Part shown: piece after piece, positions 9,530 through 18,403 of the stretch | Position numbering within the stretch: the first letter of the stretch is position 1 | How the letters are laid out: every line of letters starts with the position of its first letter | Source of the DNA: Nocardia carnea NBRC 14403 | Lineage (GTDB): Bacteria > Actinomycetota > Actinomycetes > Mycobacteriales > Mycobacteriaceae | Assembly: GCF_000308515.1 (NCBI RefSeq) | Contig: NZ_BAFV01000070.1 | Span: 62,001 to 126,000, forward strand | Length of the DNA: 64,000 bases | Direction of reading: 5' to 3' | The notes under the pieces: model-generated | Database searches by the model: none | Seen by the model: the letters and a program-made list of their open reading frames with translations, nothing else | What the model was told of the DNA's origin: nothing | Program-made: the position numbers and the translations under genes

Positions 9530-10080
9530 CCCGGCTGCGGCTGGCACTCAGCCGCGACAACATCCATCGCCTCGGCGTACTGGCCTGGCTGACAGTCGTG
9601 TGGGTCGCGCTGTGGGGCCAGATCAGCCCGGCCAATGTGCTGGCGGGTCTGGCGGTCGGCGCGGTGATCATGGTGGCGCTGCCGCTGCCCCGGATCCCGG
9701 TGCGCGGCCGGCTACGCATCTGGCCGCTGCTGAAACTGCTGGGTGTGAGTATGTACTCCGCGATCGAATCGAGTCTCCAGCTCGCCTGGTTCGCGCTACG
9801 TCCCGGGTCGGCACCCGTATCGGGTGTGCTGGAGGTGGCGTTCGCATTCCGCTCGGATTTCGTCATGGTGATCTGCGCCAACCTGCTGAATCTGATCCCC
9901 GGCACCATGGTGCTCGAAATCGACCGGGAACGGTGCGTGGCCTTCGTCCACGTCATCGACGTCGGTAGCGATAAGGCCGTCACCAGCTTCTACCGCACCA
10001 TCCGGCAGATCGAGGCACTGCTGATCGCGGGACTGGAGAACCGCGCAACCCCGCTGCCCACTCAGGAGGTGAAGCCGTGA
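9526..10080 (+). CDS. mrpE: Mrp/Mnh antiporter subunit E
   Basis: 184-residue MnhE-family membrane protein: two or three helices at the N terminus (VLAWLTVVWVALWGQISPAN) and a soluble C-terminal domain containing the family motif NLLNLIPGTMVLEID. Required for assembly of the Mrp complex in studied species. Overlaps D by 4 bases (ATGA) and F by 4 bases (GTGA). Confidence 0.93.
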   Translation: MTRLRLALSRDNIHRLGVLAWLTVVWVALWGQISPANVLAGLAVGAVIMVALPLPRIPVRGRLRIWPLLKLLGVSMYSAIESSLQLAWFALRPGSAPVSGVLEVAFAFRSDFVMVICANLLNLIPGTMVLEIDRERCVAFVHVIDVGSDKAVTSFYRTIRQIEALLIAGLENRATPLPTQEVKP

Positions 10081-10337
10081 TCGTCGTAGCCGTAGTGGCC
10101 GGCATCCTGCTCTCGGCGGCCGCATTGATCACCGGATACCGGATCATCGCCGGCCCCGGCACCCTCGACCGTGTGGTCGGCATCGACTCGATCATCGCGA
10201 TGGCGATCTGCGGTCTGGCGGTATGGGCCGCCTACAGCCGCGACACCTCAGTGGTGCCCGCCATCGTCGCACTCTCCCTGGTCGGGTTCCTGGGATCCGC
10301 GGCCGTCACCCGCTACCGGGTCCGGGACGACCGATGA
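10077..10337 (+). CDS. mrpF: Mrp/Mnh antiporter subunit F
   Basis: 86-residue protein with three membrane helices and the family signature RIIAGPGTLDRVVGIDSI. Starts with GTG 10077 overlapping the stop of subunit E; GGAGG lies just upstream inside the E coding end. Ends in an ATGA overlap with subunit G. Confidence 0.93.
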   Translation: MIVVAVVAGILLSAAALITGYRIIAGPGTLDRVVGIDSIIAMAICGLAVWAAYSRDTSVVPAIVALSLVGFLGSAAVTRYRVRDDR

Positions 10338-10672
10338 GCACGATACTGAACTGGCTGTCGGGCACCCTGATCATCATCGGTGCGCTGATGGCGCTCACCG
10401 CGGCAATCGGGATCGTCCGCTTCCCCGACACCCTGCTGCGTATGCACGCCGCCACCAAACCGCAGGTGATCGGCCTCAACCTGGTTCTGGCCGGTACCTG
10501 CCTGCGGGTCTACGAGGACCCGAACGTCTGGATGCTGGTACTGGTGGGCCTGTTCACCCTGCTCACCGCCCCGGTGATCGCCCACCTCATCGGCCGCACC
10601 GCCTACCGGGAACGCCGCTACCGCGCCGACCTGCTCGTGGTCGACGAACTCGGCGACAAACTCGAAGAGTAG
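10334..10672 (+). CDS. mrpG: Mrp/Mnh antiporter subunit G
   Basis: 112-residue MnhG-family protein with three helices and the typical segment IGIVRFPDTLLRMHAATKP. ATG 10334 overlaps the stop of subunit F (ATGA), which fixes the start; a longer in-frame form from 10223 would run through the F gene. Last gene of the Mrp operon; a stable hairpin begins 12 bases after its stop. Confidence 0.93.
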   Translation: MSTILNWLSGTLIIIGALMALTAAIGIVRFPDTLLRMHAATKPQVIGLNLVLAGTCLRVYEDPNVWMLVLVGLFTLLTAPVIAHLIGRTAYRERRYRADLLVVDELGDKLEE

Positions 10673-10684
10673 CTGTGTCTTTTG

Positions 10685-10703
10685 GCGCCGACTCCGTCGG
10701 CGC
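10685..10703 (+). terminator. Hairpin after the mrp operon
   Basis: Perfect 8-bp stem (GCGCCGAC / GTCGGCGC) with a 3-base loop, 12 bases after the mrpG stop. No T-run follows, as is usual in actinobacteria. It directly abuts the longer inverted repeat at 10704-10801. Confidence 0.55.
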
Positions 10704-10801
10704 GAGGTTTCGGCCCCCCTTGGTCCCTGCTGTCAGCACTCGACACTCGCGGCTGCGCCGCATCGCATCGAGCACTGACAGCAGGGACGGGCCGAAACCT
10801 C
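10704..10801. repeat. Long imperfect inverted repeat downstream of mrpG
   Basis: Two arms of about 34-40 bases (10704-10743 and 10768-10801), both reading GAGGTTTCGGCCC then TCCCTGCTGTCAG when taken on opposite strands, around a 24-base loop. The left arm has a few extra bases (CCCTTG) and there is one mismatch near the loop. Such a structure can terminate transcripts from both sides, or be a copy of a dispersed palindromic element; it lies between two convergent genes (mrpG and the PAP2 gene). Confidence 0.6.
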
Positions 10802-10920
10802 TCAGGGCCTCGTAAGACTCGGCTGCGCCGCTGGTTACATTGGGGTTCGGTACGGTTCGAATCGACTGCTATGAGGATCGCGAGTCGGCTGGGTGACCCG
10901 CATAGGCAGGCACGGTTCAC

Positions 10921-12462
10921 TCAGCGTGATTCGACGGGCTCGACCGGCGAAACCGGTTCGACAGCGGAGACGTCCGGCCGCATTCCGGGAGCGTCCTCCC
11001 GGACAACGGGGAGTTTCTTCTTTATGGATACCGCGCTCGGTCGGGAGGTCCAGGGGTCGGCCGGGGCGGTCAGGAACCGGTCCGTTCCGGCCGCGTCCGA
11101 GCCGGCGGCCAAGGGGACACCGGCACGGCGGCGTGCGAACCAGGTCGCGTGGAAACCGGCAGCCACCGCCGCCAGCAGGGCCAGCACGATCGAACCCGCC
11201 ACCACCGGATGGTCGGCCATCTGCACCGCGAGATACCGGTAGCCGAGCAGCAGCGTCAGCAGGACCAGCAGCCCGCCGCCTACCAGGCGCACCCGGAACC
11301 AGCCCCAGCCGCGTTCGGGATCACGCAGCGCCGACTCCACAGTCAAGCAGAGCACCGCACCGGCGACCAGGTCGACGCCGTAGTGGTAGCCGAAACCCAG
11401 GGTCGCGGCCAGCGTGCACAGCAACCAGAATGTGCCGCCCCAGCGCAGCCAGGTGGGAGCCAGGGTGCCGTCGGCCCGCCGACGCGTGTGCAGGAACAGG
11501 GCCAGCGCCCAGGCAGTGTGCATCGAGGGCATGCAGTTGCGTGGGGCCTGATCGGAGAACAACAAGGCCTCGGGACTGCGGTCCAGCGGCGGCACGACAC
11601 CGGGCCAGAAGTTGCCCAGCTGGAAACCGTTACCGTCCACGCCGTAGACGAACATGGGACCGACCACCGGGAACAGGATGTACACCAGCGGACCCACCAG
11701 CCCCAGCACCAGGAAGGTGCGCACCAGATAGTGGCCGGGCCACCGGCCGCCGCCGGCCACGCCGCGCAGCTGCCATACCGCCACCACGATCGCCGCCGCG
11801 GGCAGTTCGATGTACACCCAGTGCAGAACGGCTTCGGGAATCGGCCCCAATACGTCCAGGACCCGGCCCATCACCCAGGCCGGATCGCCGAGCGCATGGT
11901 CGGCGAGCATCACGTACTGGTCGAGCACGCGGGGCCGCAGATCGACGGTGACATGCAACCAGACATCGCCGACCTTGGTCGCCAGGATCAGCAGCGCCCC
12001 CAGCGCCGCCGCGCGTAATGCGGTGCGCCGCGGCCGGCCCGACCAGCGCCACCAGGCCAGCACCGCCAGCCCGGTGAGAACCAGCACCGGACCGTTGCCG
12101 ACAGTGAACGGGCCGCCCAGCGCCAGCCGCACCCCCGCGTAGACGAGATCGATCGCCACGGCCGCCGCGAGCGCGATCACCCGAGGCCTGTTCCCGACCC
12201 CCACCAGCGCGAGAACCAGCCCGGCCCAGGGCACGGTCATCGACTTGGGGGTCCCGGCATAGTCGCGGAACAAACTCTCCAGCGGGCCCTCGTAACCCCG
12301 CCAGTGCGCAACCCCCTGCAACGCCACCAGTAAAACGGGCACCGCCAGCACGGCGAGCACCCGAACCCGGCGGCGCGCGAACACCCGAACCCCCCGGTGC
12401 GGCGCAGATCTTCGCGCCGCGGCTCCAGCTCCCATATTCGGGTTTTCGACTAGCACCCGCAC
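10921..12462 (-). CDS. PAP2-superfamily integral membrane phosphatase (AUR1/inositol-phosphotransferase-like)
   Basis: 513-residue polytopic protein with about 11-12 hydrophobic segments. The PAP2 core lies near residues 300-400: a conserved Pro/Arg segment, NCMPSMHTAWA holding the active-site His, and YHYGVDLVAG with the second His and an Asp. This arrangement resembles the AUR1-like branch acting on lipid-linked phosphates at the outer face of the membrane; the true substrate is unknown. The N-terminal about 25 residues are basic, and ATG at codon 10 is an alternative start. Convergent with the mrp operon across the hairpin region. Confidence 0.85.
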   Translation of the reverse strand: MRVLVENPNMGAGAAARRSAPHRGVRVFARRRVRVLAVLAVPVLLVALQGVAHWRGYEGPLESLFRDYAGTPKSMTVPWAGLVLALVGVGNRPRVIALAAAVAIDLVYAGVRLALGGPFTVGNGPVLVLTGLAVLAWWRWSGRPRRTALRAAALGALLILATKVGDVWLHVTVDLRPRVLDQYVMLADHALGDPAWVMGRVLDVLGPIPEAVLHWVYIELPAAAIVVAVWQLRGVAGGGRWPGHYLVRTFLVLGLVGPLVYILFPVVGPMFVYGVDGNGFQLGNFWPGVVPPLDRSPEALLFSDQAPRNCMPSMHTAWALALFLHTRRRADGTLAPTWLRWGGTFWLLCTLAATLGFGYHYGVDLVAGAVLCLTVESALRDPERGWGWFRVRLVGGGLLVLLTLLLGYRYLAVQMADHPVVAGSIVLALLAAVAAGFHATWFARRRAGVPLAAGSDAAGTDRFLTAPADPWTSRPSAVSIKKKLPVVREDAPGMRPDVSAVEPVSPVEPVESR

Positions 12463-12544
12463 ATCGTAAACGGCACATGAACGGAACCCCCACGGGCTGT
12501 TGAACAGCAGCTGTGTTCATGGCGCCGCCTCCGGACAGGTCACC

Positions 12545-12578
12545 GACCTCGAGACGCGGAGCGTCTCCAAAATTACAG
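12545..12578. repeat. Short palindromic element, copy 1
   Basis: GACCTC followed by a perfect hairpin (GAGACGC, loop GGA, GCGTCTC, 12551-12567) and then CAAAATTACAG. A close variant occurs at 32951-32983 with the same flanks and a changed stem. Both copies lie just past the 3' end of a minus-strand gene, here 75 bases after the YbdK-type gene, which fits a terminator-like role. Confidence 0.5.
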
Positions 12579-12652
12579 CCCCGCCTTCGTCGACGGTCCA
12601 CCCGCGGTGAACTACAGCGAGCAGTTCAGGCACATACAGACCGGTGCCGGGG

Positions 12653-13822
12653 TCAGGGCAGATCCGAGAAGGGCCCCGAACCGTTCAGCTCTCGTACCAG
12701 AGCATCTACTACGGCGATCAGGTCTCCCTGTGCCGCGGCGGCGGTTTGGCGTTGGCGTTGATAGTTCGCGCCGCGGCGTGGGATATCCGCCACAGCCCGG
12801 AGTTCGTCGGCGCAATTCAGCCGCCGCGCGGTCGGTTCCAGCCGGTTCAGCAGATCGTCGAGGTCCTCGGTGACCAGGCGTTCGGTGTTGTCCGAGCCGA
12901 CGATCACAATAGCGTCCAAGCCGTATCGGGCTGCCCGCCATTTGTTCTCCTGCACATGCCAGGGCGGCAGGGTCGGCAGGTCTTCGCCGCGTTCCACTCG
13001 TTCGTCGAGATGCACGATCAGGCAGTGGATCAGCGCCGCCAGCGCCGCGAGTTCACCGCGGTTGGAGATTCCGTCGCAGATCCGTACCTCGATGGTTCCC
13101 CATTTCGGTGCGGGCCGGATATCCCAATGCATACCGCCGAGCTGTTCGAACACACCGGTTTTCATCTCGTCGTGCACGTAATGCTCGAACTGGGTCCAGT
13201 TCTCGAACTGGAACGGCAGGCCCGCCGTCGGCAGCTGCTGGAACATCAGCGCCCGGTTGCTCGCGTACCCGGTATCCGAACCGGACCACATCGGCGAGGA
13301 CGCCGACAGCGCCAGCAGATGCGGGTAGGACAGCAGTAGCGAGTTCAGGATCGGGAAAACCTTCTCCCGGTGCGATACTCCGACGTGCACGTGCACGCCC
13401 CAGATCAGCATCTGCCGGCCCCACCACTGGGTGCGTTCGATCAACTCGTCGTAATGCACCGAACGCGTGAGCTGCTGGGTCGACCATTGCGCGAACGGGT
13501 GGGTTCCGGCGCAGAACAGGTCCACGCCGAGTTCGTCGGCGGCCCGGCGCACGGTATCCATGGTGACCGACAGGTCCTGCACGGCCGCCCCGACGGTTTC
13601 GTGCACCCCGGTGACCAATTCCACGGTGTTGCGCAGCAGTTCCTTGGTCACCTGCGGGGTGCCGTCGTGGGCGCGGAGTTCACCGACGGCGTCGAAGACG
13701 GCGGCCGCGGTATTGGACAGGTCGCGGCTCGCCTTGTCGACGAGCGCTATCTCCCATTCGATACCGATGGTCGGCCGGGGTGAGCCACGGAAAGGTACCG
13801 GGTCGATCCGTGCCCCACCCAT
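12653..13822 (-). CDS. Carboxylate-amine ligase, YbdK/GCS2 family (Rv0433-type)
   Basis: 389-residue member of the glutamate-cysteine ligase family 2. The early TIGIEWEIALVD segment carries the Glu residues that bind Mg-ATP; further conserved parts are HPFAQW, WGVHVHVGVSHREKVFP, NSLLLSYPHLLALSASSPMWSG and EVRICDGIS. The family joins a carboxylate to an amine using ATP; the physiological substrates of YbdK-type enzymes are unclear. Start ATG 13822 has GGAGG 5 bases upstream and lies 26 bases after the sodC stop, so the two are probably cotranscribed, as in M. tuberculosis Rv0432-Rv0433. Confidence 0.92.
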   Translation of the reverse strand: MGGARIDPVPFRGSPRPTIGIEWEIALVDKASRDLSNTAAAVFDAVGELRAHDGTPQVTKELLRNTVELVTGVHETVGAAVQDLSVTMDTVRRAADELGVDLFCAGTHPFAQWSTQQLTRSVHYDELIERTQWWGRQMLIWGVHVHVGVSHREKVFPILNSLLLSYPHLLALSASSPMWSGSDTGYASNRALMFQQLPTAGLPFQFENWTQFEHYVHDEMKTGVFEQLGGMHWDIRPAPKWGTIEVRICDGISNRGELAALAALIHCLIVHLDERVERGEDLPTLPPWHVQENKWRAARYGLDAIVIVGSDNTERLVTEDLDDLLNRLEPTARRLNCADELRAVADIPRRGANYQRQRQTAAAAQGDLIAVVDALVRELNGSGPFSDLP

Positions 13823-13847
13823 ACACGCCTCCGTCGCGGGTCGACAG

Positions 13848-14540
13848 CTACCCGATGACGCCGCAGCCGACGCGGCCACCCGCGTCACCGGTGCTCATCG
13901 TCTGCTCGTCCGGGCCGGTGCCACCCTCGCGGCTGTAGCGGTCCGGAATATTGGCGAAGTTGTCCGAGCCGGCATGGATGATGATGGCCTTGCCCTGGAT
14001 ATCGGACATGGTGACCTGAGAGGTGGTGGTGACCAGGTAGCCGTGGCCGTCCTCGCGCACCTGCAGCGAGCTCAGGTCACCGCTGGCCGGATGCCCGGTG
14101 GCACCGCCGACCTGGAGATGCCCGCCTGCGGACAGGAAGTCGCCGGGCGCGCCACCGGCGGGCGGCGCGGAATTGGCCTCGCATTTGCCTGCCTGGTGGA
14201 TATGCAATCCGTGGAAGCCCGGCGTCAGGCTGGTGGCGTCGACCGTGACGCGCAGATGATTGCCCTCGTCGGTGAAGTTCGCGGTACCGATGTTCGCGCC
14301 GCTCGGCGACTTCAGTTCGACCTCCGTACCGGAACCGGCCGGGGTGTCCTGCTCTTCGCCGTGCCCACCGTGCTCGCTTTCACCGGCGGGGGCGGGCGAG
14401 GAGGTGAAGACCGGCGGAGTCGTTCCCGTCACGTCGCTGGATTCCTGGCTGTTCGTGCAGGCAACGAGGCCGAAAGCCGCGACAGCCAGCACCGGGGTCA
14501 CGCTCCGCCAAGACGGGCGACGAGATGTGGACGGTGCCAT
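13848..14540 (-). CDS. sodC: Cu/Zn superoxide dismutase lipoprotein
   Basis: 230-residue exported superoxide dismutase that converts superoxide to peroxide outside the membrane. Lipoprotein signal with LVAC and Cys28, then a Ser/Thr/Glu/His linker and the SOD domain from about residue 70. Copper ligands are visible in GLHIHQAGKC, GGHLQVGG and IIIHAGSDN; the active-site Arg and a disulfide Cys are in GDAGGRVGCGVIG. The zinc site is less clear; mycobacterial SodC is known to lack usual zinc ligands. ATG 14540 has AAGGAG 7 bases upstream. Confidence 0.95.
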   Translation of the reverse strand: MAPSTSRRPSWRSVTPVLAVAAFGLVACTNSQESSDVTGTTPPVFTSSPAPAGESEHGGHGEEQDTPAGSGTEVELKSPSGANIGTANFTDEGNHLRVTVDATSLTPGFHGLHIHQAGKCEANSAPPAGGAPGDFLSAGGHLQVGGATGHPASGDLSSLQVREDGHGYLVTTTSQVTMSDIQGKAIIIHAGSDNFANIPDRYSREGGTGPDEQTMSTGDAGGRVGCGVIG

Positions 14541-14665
14541 CAGGGAACTCCTTTACGAGTACCGAGTTTACGGGTAGAGCGTTTCGACAACGATCATTCG
14601 ACGCAGATGATGATGCCACGCCTGCCGTATCCGCCGGGGACGCCCCCGACCTCCGGCCGTCCGGC

Positions 14666-15250
14666 TCACCGGCCGGTGACCACGACGACCACGCCCGCGC
14701 TTTCGCCCAGACCGGGCGGCATGGGTGCGGTGGTGGCACCGAGATCGGCGGCGACCGCGGCCGCGGCGGCCTCGTCGGCCGGGGCGGAACCGTAGTAGAC
14801 CGTGGTGGCCGCGAGGGTGTTGGCGGCGTAGTTACCGGTCGAGGTGTTGGTCCAGCCGAGGGCCGTGAGTTCGTCGGCCGTGGTGGCGGCCAGACCGGCG
14901 ACCAGGCTGTTGTTGAGCACGCGGACCGGGGTGGCGCGGTCGACCGCACCGGCGGGGGATGTGGTGGTCGCGCCAGGTGTCGTGGTCGCGCCGGCGCTGG
15001 TGGTGGCGCCCGCGGAGGGTGCGCCGACGGCGGCTGTGGTGGGCGCCGCCGCGGTGGTCGTGGCACGCGGGGTGGTCGGCGCGGCGGATGCCGACGTGGT
15101 GCCGGCGCCCTCGGCGTTGTCACTGGTGTCGGAATCCGCACTCGACAGCGACATCGCGCCCAGACCGGCGAAAACGATCGCCAGGGCGATCAGAACCATT
15201 GCGGTCGCACGCAGCGGCGGACCACCGGAGCCAGGGTTCGAATTGCTCAC
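14666..15250 (-). CDS. LytR_C domain membrane protein (Rv0431/VirR-like)
   Basis: 194-residue protein: a short cytoplasmic head, one membrane helix (about 17-36, AMVLIALAIVFAGLGAMSL), a low-complexity Ala/Thr/Pro/Gly linker (about 45-95) and a C-terminal LytR_C domain (VRVLNNSLVAGLA to the end). The mycobacterial homologue Rv0431 (VirR) influences vesicle release and envelope integrity. The domain is thought to bind cell-wall or LCP partners. Starts with GTG 15250 just after the DUF3263 gene, as in the mycobacterial order. Confidence 0.88.
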   Translation of the reverse strand: MSNSNPGSGGPPLRATAMVLIALAIVFAGLGAMSLSSADSDTSDNAEGAGTTSASAAPTTPRATTTAAAPTTAAVGAPSAGATTSAGATTTPGATTTSPAGAVDRATPVRVLNNSLVAGLAATTADELTALGWTNTSTGNYAANTLAATTVYYGSAPADEAAAAAVAADLGATTAPMPPGLGESAGVVVVVTGR

Positions 15251-15340
15251 CCGCCCGAGCCTAGCGGGAGGCGGCTACCGCGCGCTTCCGGCGCGCGGGT
15301 TCGGCGCCTCGCGAACAGCACACAGGTGCGTGAGTGGGGT

Positions 15341-15685
15341 TTACACCTGGAAGCCGAGGCGGCGGGCGGCCCGGGATTTCTGGCGGCCGGCGCGTAGCCG
15401 GCGCAACCGTTTCACCAGCATGGGGTCGGCGGCCAGGGCTTCGGGCCGGTCGATGAGGGTGTTGAGGACCTGGTAGTAGCGGGTGGGGGAAAGCGCGAAG
15501 AGTTCGCGGATCGCCTCTTCTTTGGCGCCCGCGTATTTCCACCACTGCCGCTCGAAGGCCAGGATCTCGTGTTCGCGGCGGCTGAGGCCGCTCTCGGGAT
15601 CATGGGCCGGTTCGGGGAAGGTATTCGTATTGGCCGGAGGACTGCCCTGGGTTGCGGAAAGCTCCCGCGCTGCTGCGCCGTCCAT
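15341..15685 (-). CDS. DUF3263 family protein (Rv0430-type)
   Basis: 114-residue protein of a family found in Mycobacteriales. The conserved part is LSRREHEILAFERQWWKYAG followed by AKEEAIRELFALSPTRYYQ, which reads like a helix-turn-helix, and a very basic tail (RLRRLRAGRQKSRAARRLG). A DNA-binding role is plausible but not shown here. ATG 15685 has GGAG 4 bases upstream. Divergent from def across 243 bases. Confidence 0.88.
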   Translation of the reverse strand: MDGAAARELSATQGSPPANTNTFPEPAHDPESGLSRREHEILAFERQWWKYAGAKEEAIRELFALSPTRYYQVLNTLIDRPEALAADPMLVKRLRRLRAGRQKSRAARRLGFQV

Positions 15686-15928
15686 CTTGCTCCTCGCCGA
15701 GTTACCACCGGATGCGATCGAATCCTGACCGAACGCGTCACCGTGTTACTGCCTTGCGATATTCAACCACGACACCCGGCCGGCCGCTGCCGAGTCCACC
15801 CGGGCGTGTCCGGTACGCCAGTACCAGAAATTCGGGCGTCGACGGCCGGTCCGGCCGCCGGCAGGCCCGCGCCGCCCACCGACAGGCCCTTTTCCGGCCG
15901 CGGTACGCGTCCCCATAAGCTCGTAACC

Positions 15929-16519
15929 ATGTCAATCCTGCCCATCGTGATCGTCGGTGATCCCGTACTGCATCGCCCGACCGAGCCGGTCACCGAAACA
16001 CCGGCCGAACTGGCCGGGCTGATCGCCGATATGTACGAAACCCTGGACGCCGCCAACGGCGTGGGCCTGGCCGCCAACCAGGTCGGAGTGTCCAAGCGGC
16101 TCTTCGTCTACGACTGCCCCGACCCGGCGGCGGACGGCACGGTGGCACGACGCCGCGGGGCCGTGATCAACCCCGTACTGGAGACCTCGGCGATCCCGGA
16201 GACCATGCCGGATCCCGACGACGACGAGGAGGGTTGCCTCTCCGTCCCCGGCGAGCAGTTCCCCACCGGCCGTGCCGACTGGGCGAAGGTCACCGGCACC
16301 GACGAGCACGGCGAACCGGTCGAGATCGAGGGCACGGGCTTCTTCGCCCGGATGCTGCAGCACGAGGTCGGCCATCTGGACGGCCACCTCTACATCGATG
16401 TGCTCATCGGCCGGCACGCGCGAGGGGCGAAGAAAGCGGTGAAACGCAACGGCTGGGGAGTTCCCGGACTGACCTGGCTGCCCGGTACCGATCCGGATCC
16501 GTTCGGATATGACGACTGA
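15929..16519 (+). CDS. def: Peptide deformylase
   Basis: Removes the N-formyl group from nascent proteins. 196 residues, close to the mycobacterial enzyme. All three metal-site motifs are present: GVGLAANQ (about 44-51), EGCLS (about 101-105, metal Cys) and QHEVGH (about 145-150, two metal His and catalytic Glu). ATG 15929 begins exactly at the conserved N terminus (MSILPIVIVGDPVLH). The stop overlaps the next gene by 11 bases. Confidence 0.96.
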   Translation: MSILPIVIVGDPVLHRPTEPVTETPAELAGLIADMYETLDAANGVGLAANQVGVSKRLFVYDCPDPAADGTVARRRGAVINPVLETSAIPETMPDPDDDEEGCLSVPGEQFPTGRADWAKVTGTDEHGEPVEIEGTGFFARMLQHEVGHLDGHLYIDVLIGRHARGAKKAVKRNGWGVPGLTWLPGTDPDPFGYDD

Positions 16520-17516
16520 ACGGCCGGAACCCGAACAGCACCCCGCCGAACCGGATATCCCGGTCGGTGAGCGGGTCGTTGTCCGGTACCGGCTACCGGA
16601 CGGCAGCGAACCGCCACTGACCGATGTGATCGGCGAGGTCGTTTCGACCAACCCGCTCACCGTCATGGGCGCCGACGGCCATCCGGTGCTGATTCCGGCC
16701 GCCCGGGTGGTCGCGTTGAAAACACTGGGTCCCAGGCCCATTCGCACCTCCGAGATCCGCACCTTGGAATCCGCCACTGCCTACGGCTGGCCGGGCACCG
16801 AGTACGCCTGGATGGACGGCTGGCTCCTGCGCGCGGGACACGGCTACACCCGCCGCGCCAATTCCGCTGTACCCATCGGTGATTCCAGCGGACCGGCGCG
16901 CGTCGAGGCGGAAACGCTGCACCGTATCGGCGCCTGGTACGCAGCCAAAGGGCTACCGCTGCAACTCGCGCTCCCGGACCGGCTGGCGACCGTACCGCCG
17001 GGCTGGAACAGCTGGGGTGAAACCCGGGTACTCGGCATAGATCTGGAGAATTTCGTTCTCCCGCAGGGGCCGTCCATGGTCCGGATCGCCACCGAACCCG
17101 ATATCGCCTGGCTCGAGATCCACCGCCACCGCGGCGACGAACCCAGCGGTCATACCGCCACCGTTCCCCTTCCGGAGGTGCTGTGCGCGGTGCACGAGGG
17201 ACAGCTGGGATTCGCGTCCCTGGGCCTGCCCAGCCCCATCGCGATCGCCCGCGGCGCCCTCACCACCGCCTCGGACGGCCGCCGCTGGATCGGCCTGTCC
17301 TGTGTGGCCGTGCTGGCCGCGCACCGCCGCCACGGACTGGCCGCACTGGTCTGCGGAGAACTGCTGCGCTGGGGTCACGACCGTGGCGCAACACACGCGT
17401 ACGTGCAGGTCGAGGCCGGTAATGTGGAGGCACTGGAACTTTTCGGCGAGCTGGGTTTCCTCGACCATCACAGCTACCGCTACGCCGTACCCGGCGGTTC
17501 CGTACCGGCGCCGTAG
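16509..17516 (+). CDS. GNAT family N-acetyltransferase (Rv0428c-type)
   Basis: 335-residue protein. The first about 75 residues form a small beta-rich domain (GERVVVRYRLPDGS, LTDVIGEVVS); the C-terminal half is the GNAT fold, with acetyl-CoA-binding motif A near AHRRHGLAALVCGELLRWG and the later VQVEAGNVEALELFGELGF. It overlaps def by 11 bases and precedes xthA, the same set as in M. tuberculosis, where the order is inverted. Substrate unknown; the pairing with def suggests protein N-terminus processing, but that is only an inference. Confidence 0.88.
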   Translation: MTTERPEPEQHPAEPDIPVGERVVVRYRLPDGSEPPLTDVIGEVVSTNPLTVMGADGHPVLIPAARVVALKTLGPRPIRTSEIRTLESATAYGWPGTEYAWMDGWLLRAGHGYTRRANSAVPIGDSSGPARVEAETLHRIGAWYAAKGLPLQLALPDRLATVPPGWNSWGETRVLGIDLENFVLPQGPSMVRIATEPDIAWLEIHRHRGDEPSGHTATVPLPEVLCAVHEGQLGFASLGLPSPIAIARGALTTASDGRRWIGLSCVAVLAAHRRHGLAALVCGELLRWGHDRGATHAYVQVEAGNVEALELFGELGFLDHHSYRYAVPGGSVPAP

Positions 17517-17551
17517 CCTCGGCGCGCATCTCAGCAAAGACGGGAATTCAG

Positions 17552-18403
17552 TTGCGACTGGCCACCTGGAATGTCAATTCGATCCGCTCCCGGCAGGATC
17601 GCGTGCTGGCCTGGCTGGACCGCCAGGACATCGATGTCGTGGCATTACAGGAAACCAAATGCCGTGACGACCAGTTCCCGTTCGAACGGTTCACCGAGGC
17701 CGGCTACGAGGTCGCGCATGTGGGGCTCAACCAGTGGAACGGGGTGGCGATAGCGTCGCGGGTCGGGCTGGACGATGTGGAGATCGGTTTCGCGGATCAG
17801 CCCGGATTCGACCGGGATGCCGCGGAGGCGCTGATCAGCACGCCCACGGTCGAAGCACGCGCGCTCGGTGCCACCTGCGGTGGTGTCCGGGTGTGGAGCC
17901 TCTATGTGCCCAACGGCCGCGCCCTGAACGATCCGCATTACGAGTACAAACTCGCCTGGCTCGCAGCCCTGCGCGATAACGCCGCCCGCTGGCTGGCCGA
18001 GAACCCGGAAACCGAGACCGCCCTCGTCGGCGACTGGAATATCGCGCCGACCGACGACGATGTGTGGTCCACCGAGTTCTTCACCGGTAAAACCCATACC
18101 TCTCAACCGGAACGTGATGCGTTCACGGCCATCACGGCGACCGGGTTCAGCGATGTGATGCGGCCCTTCGCACCCGGACCCGGGGTGTACACCTATTGGG
18201 ATTACACGCAGCTGCGGTTTCCTCGGAAAGAAGGGATGCGTATCGATTTCGTCCTCGCTTCCCCGGCGCTGTCGGCGACCGTGGTGGATGCGGGGGTGGA
18301 CCGGGAGGAACGCAAAGGTAAGGGTGCGAGTGATCACGCGCCGGTGATCGCGGAGTTCGATATTCGGCGCGGGCCGTCGCGGGAGTCAGGTCCAGTCGAG
18401 TAA
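17552..18403 (+). CDS. xthA: Exodeoxyribonuclease III (AP endonuclease family)
   Basis: Base-excision repair enzyme of the exonuclease III family, which cuts at abasic sites and trims 3' ends. 283 residues. Motifs run LATWNVNS, ALQETKC (metal Glu), YVPNG, GDWNIAPTDDDVW (catalytic Asp and Asn), RIDFVLAS and KGASDHAPVIAEF (catalytic Asp-His). TTG 17552 is chosen because the family begins MRLATWNVNS; GGGAA precedes it. Its 3' end overlaps the convergent Uma2 gene by 18 bases. Confidence 0.95.
   Translation: MRLATWNVNSIRSRQDRVLAWLDRQDIDVVALQETKCRDDQFPFERFTEAGYEVAHVGLNQWNGVAIASRVGLDDVEIGFADQPGFDRDAAEALISTPTVEARALGATCGGVRVWSLYVPNGRALNDPHYEYKLAWLAALRDNAARWLAENPETETALVGDWNIAPTDDDVWSTEFFTGKTHTSQPERDAFTAITATGFSDVMRPFAPGPGVYTYWDYTQLRFPRKEGMRIDFVLASPALSATVVDAGVDREERKGKGASDHAPVIAEFDIRRGPSRESGPVE

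Noticed and set aside
10850..10870. GGTTCGAATC, like a tRNA T-loop
   Set aside because: Flanking bases do not form the 5-bp T stem, and no acceptor or anticodon arm could be built around it.
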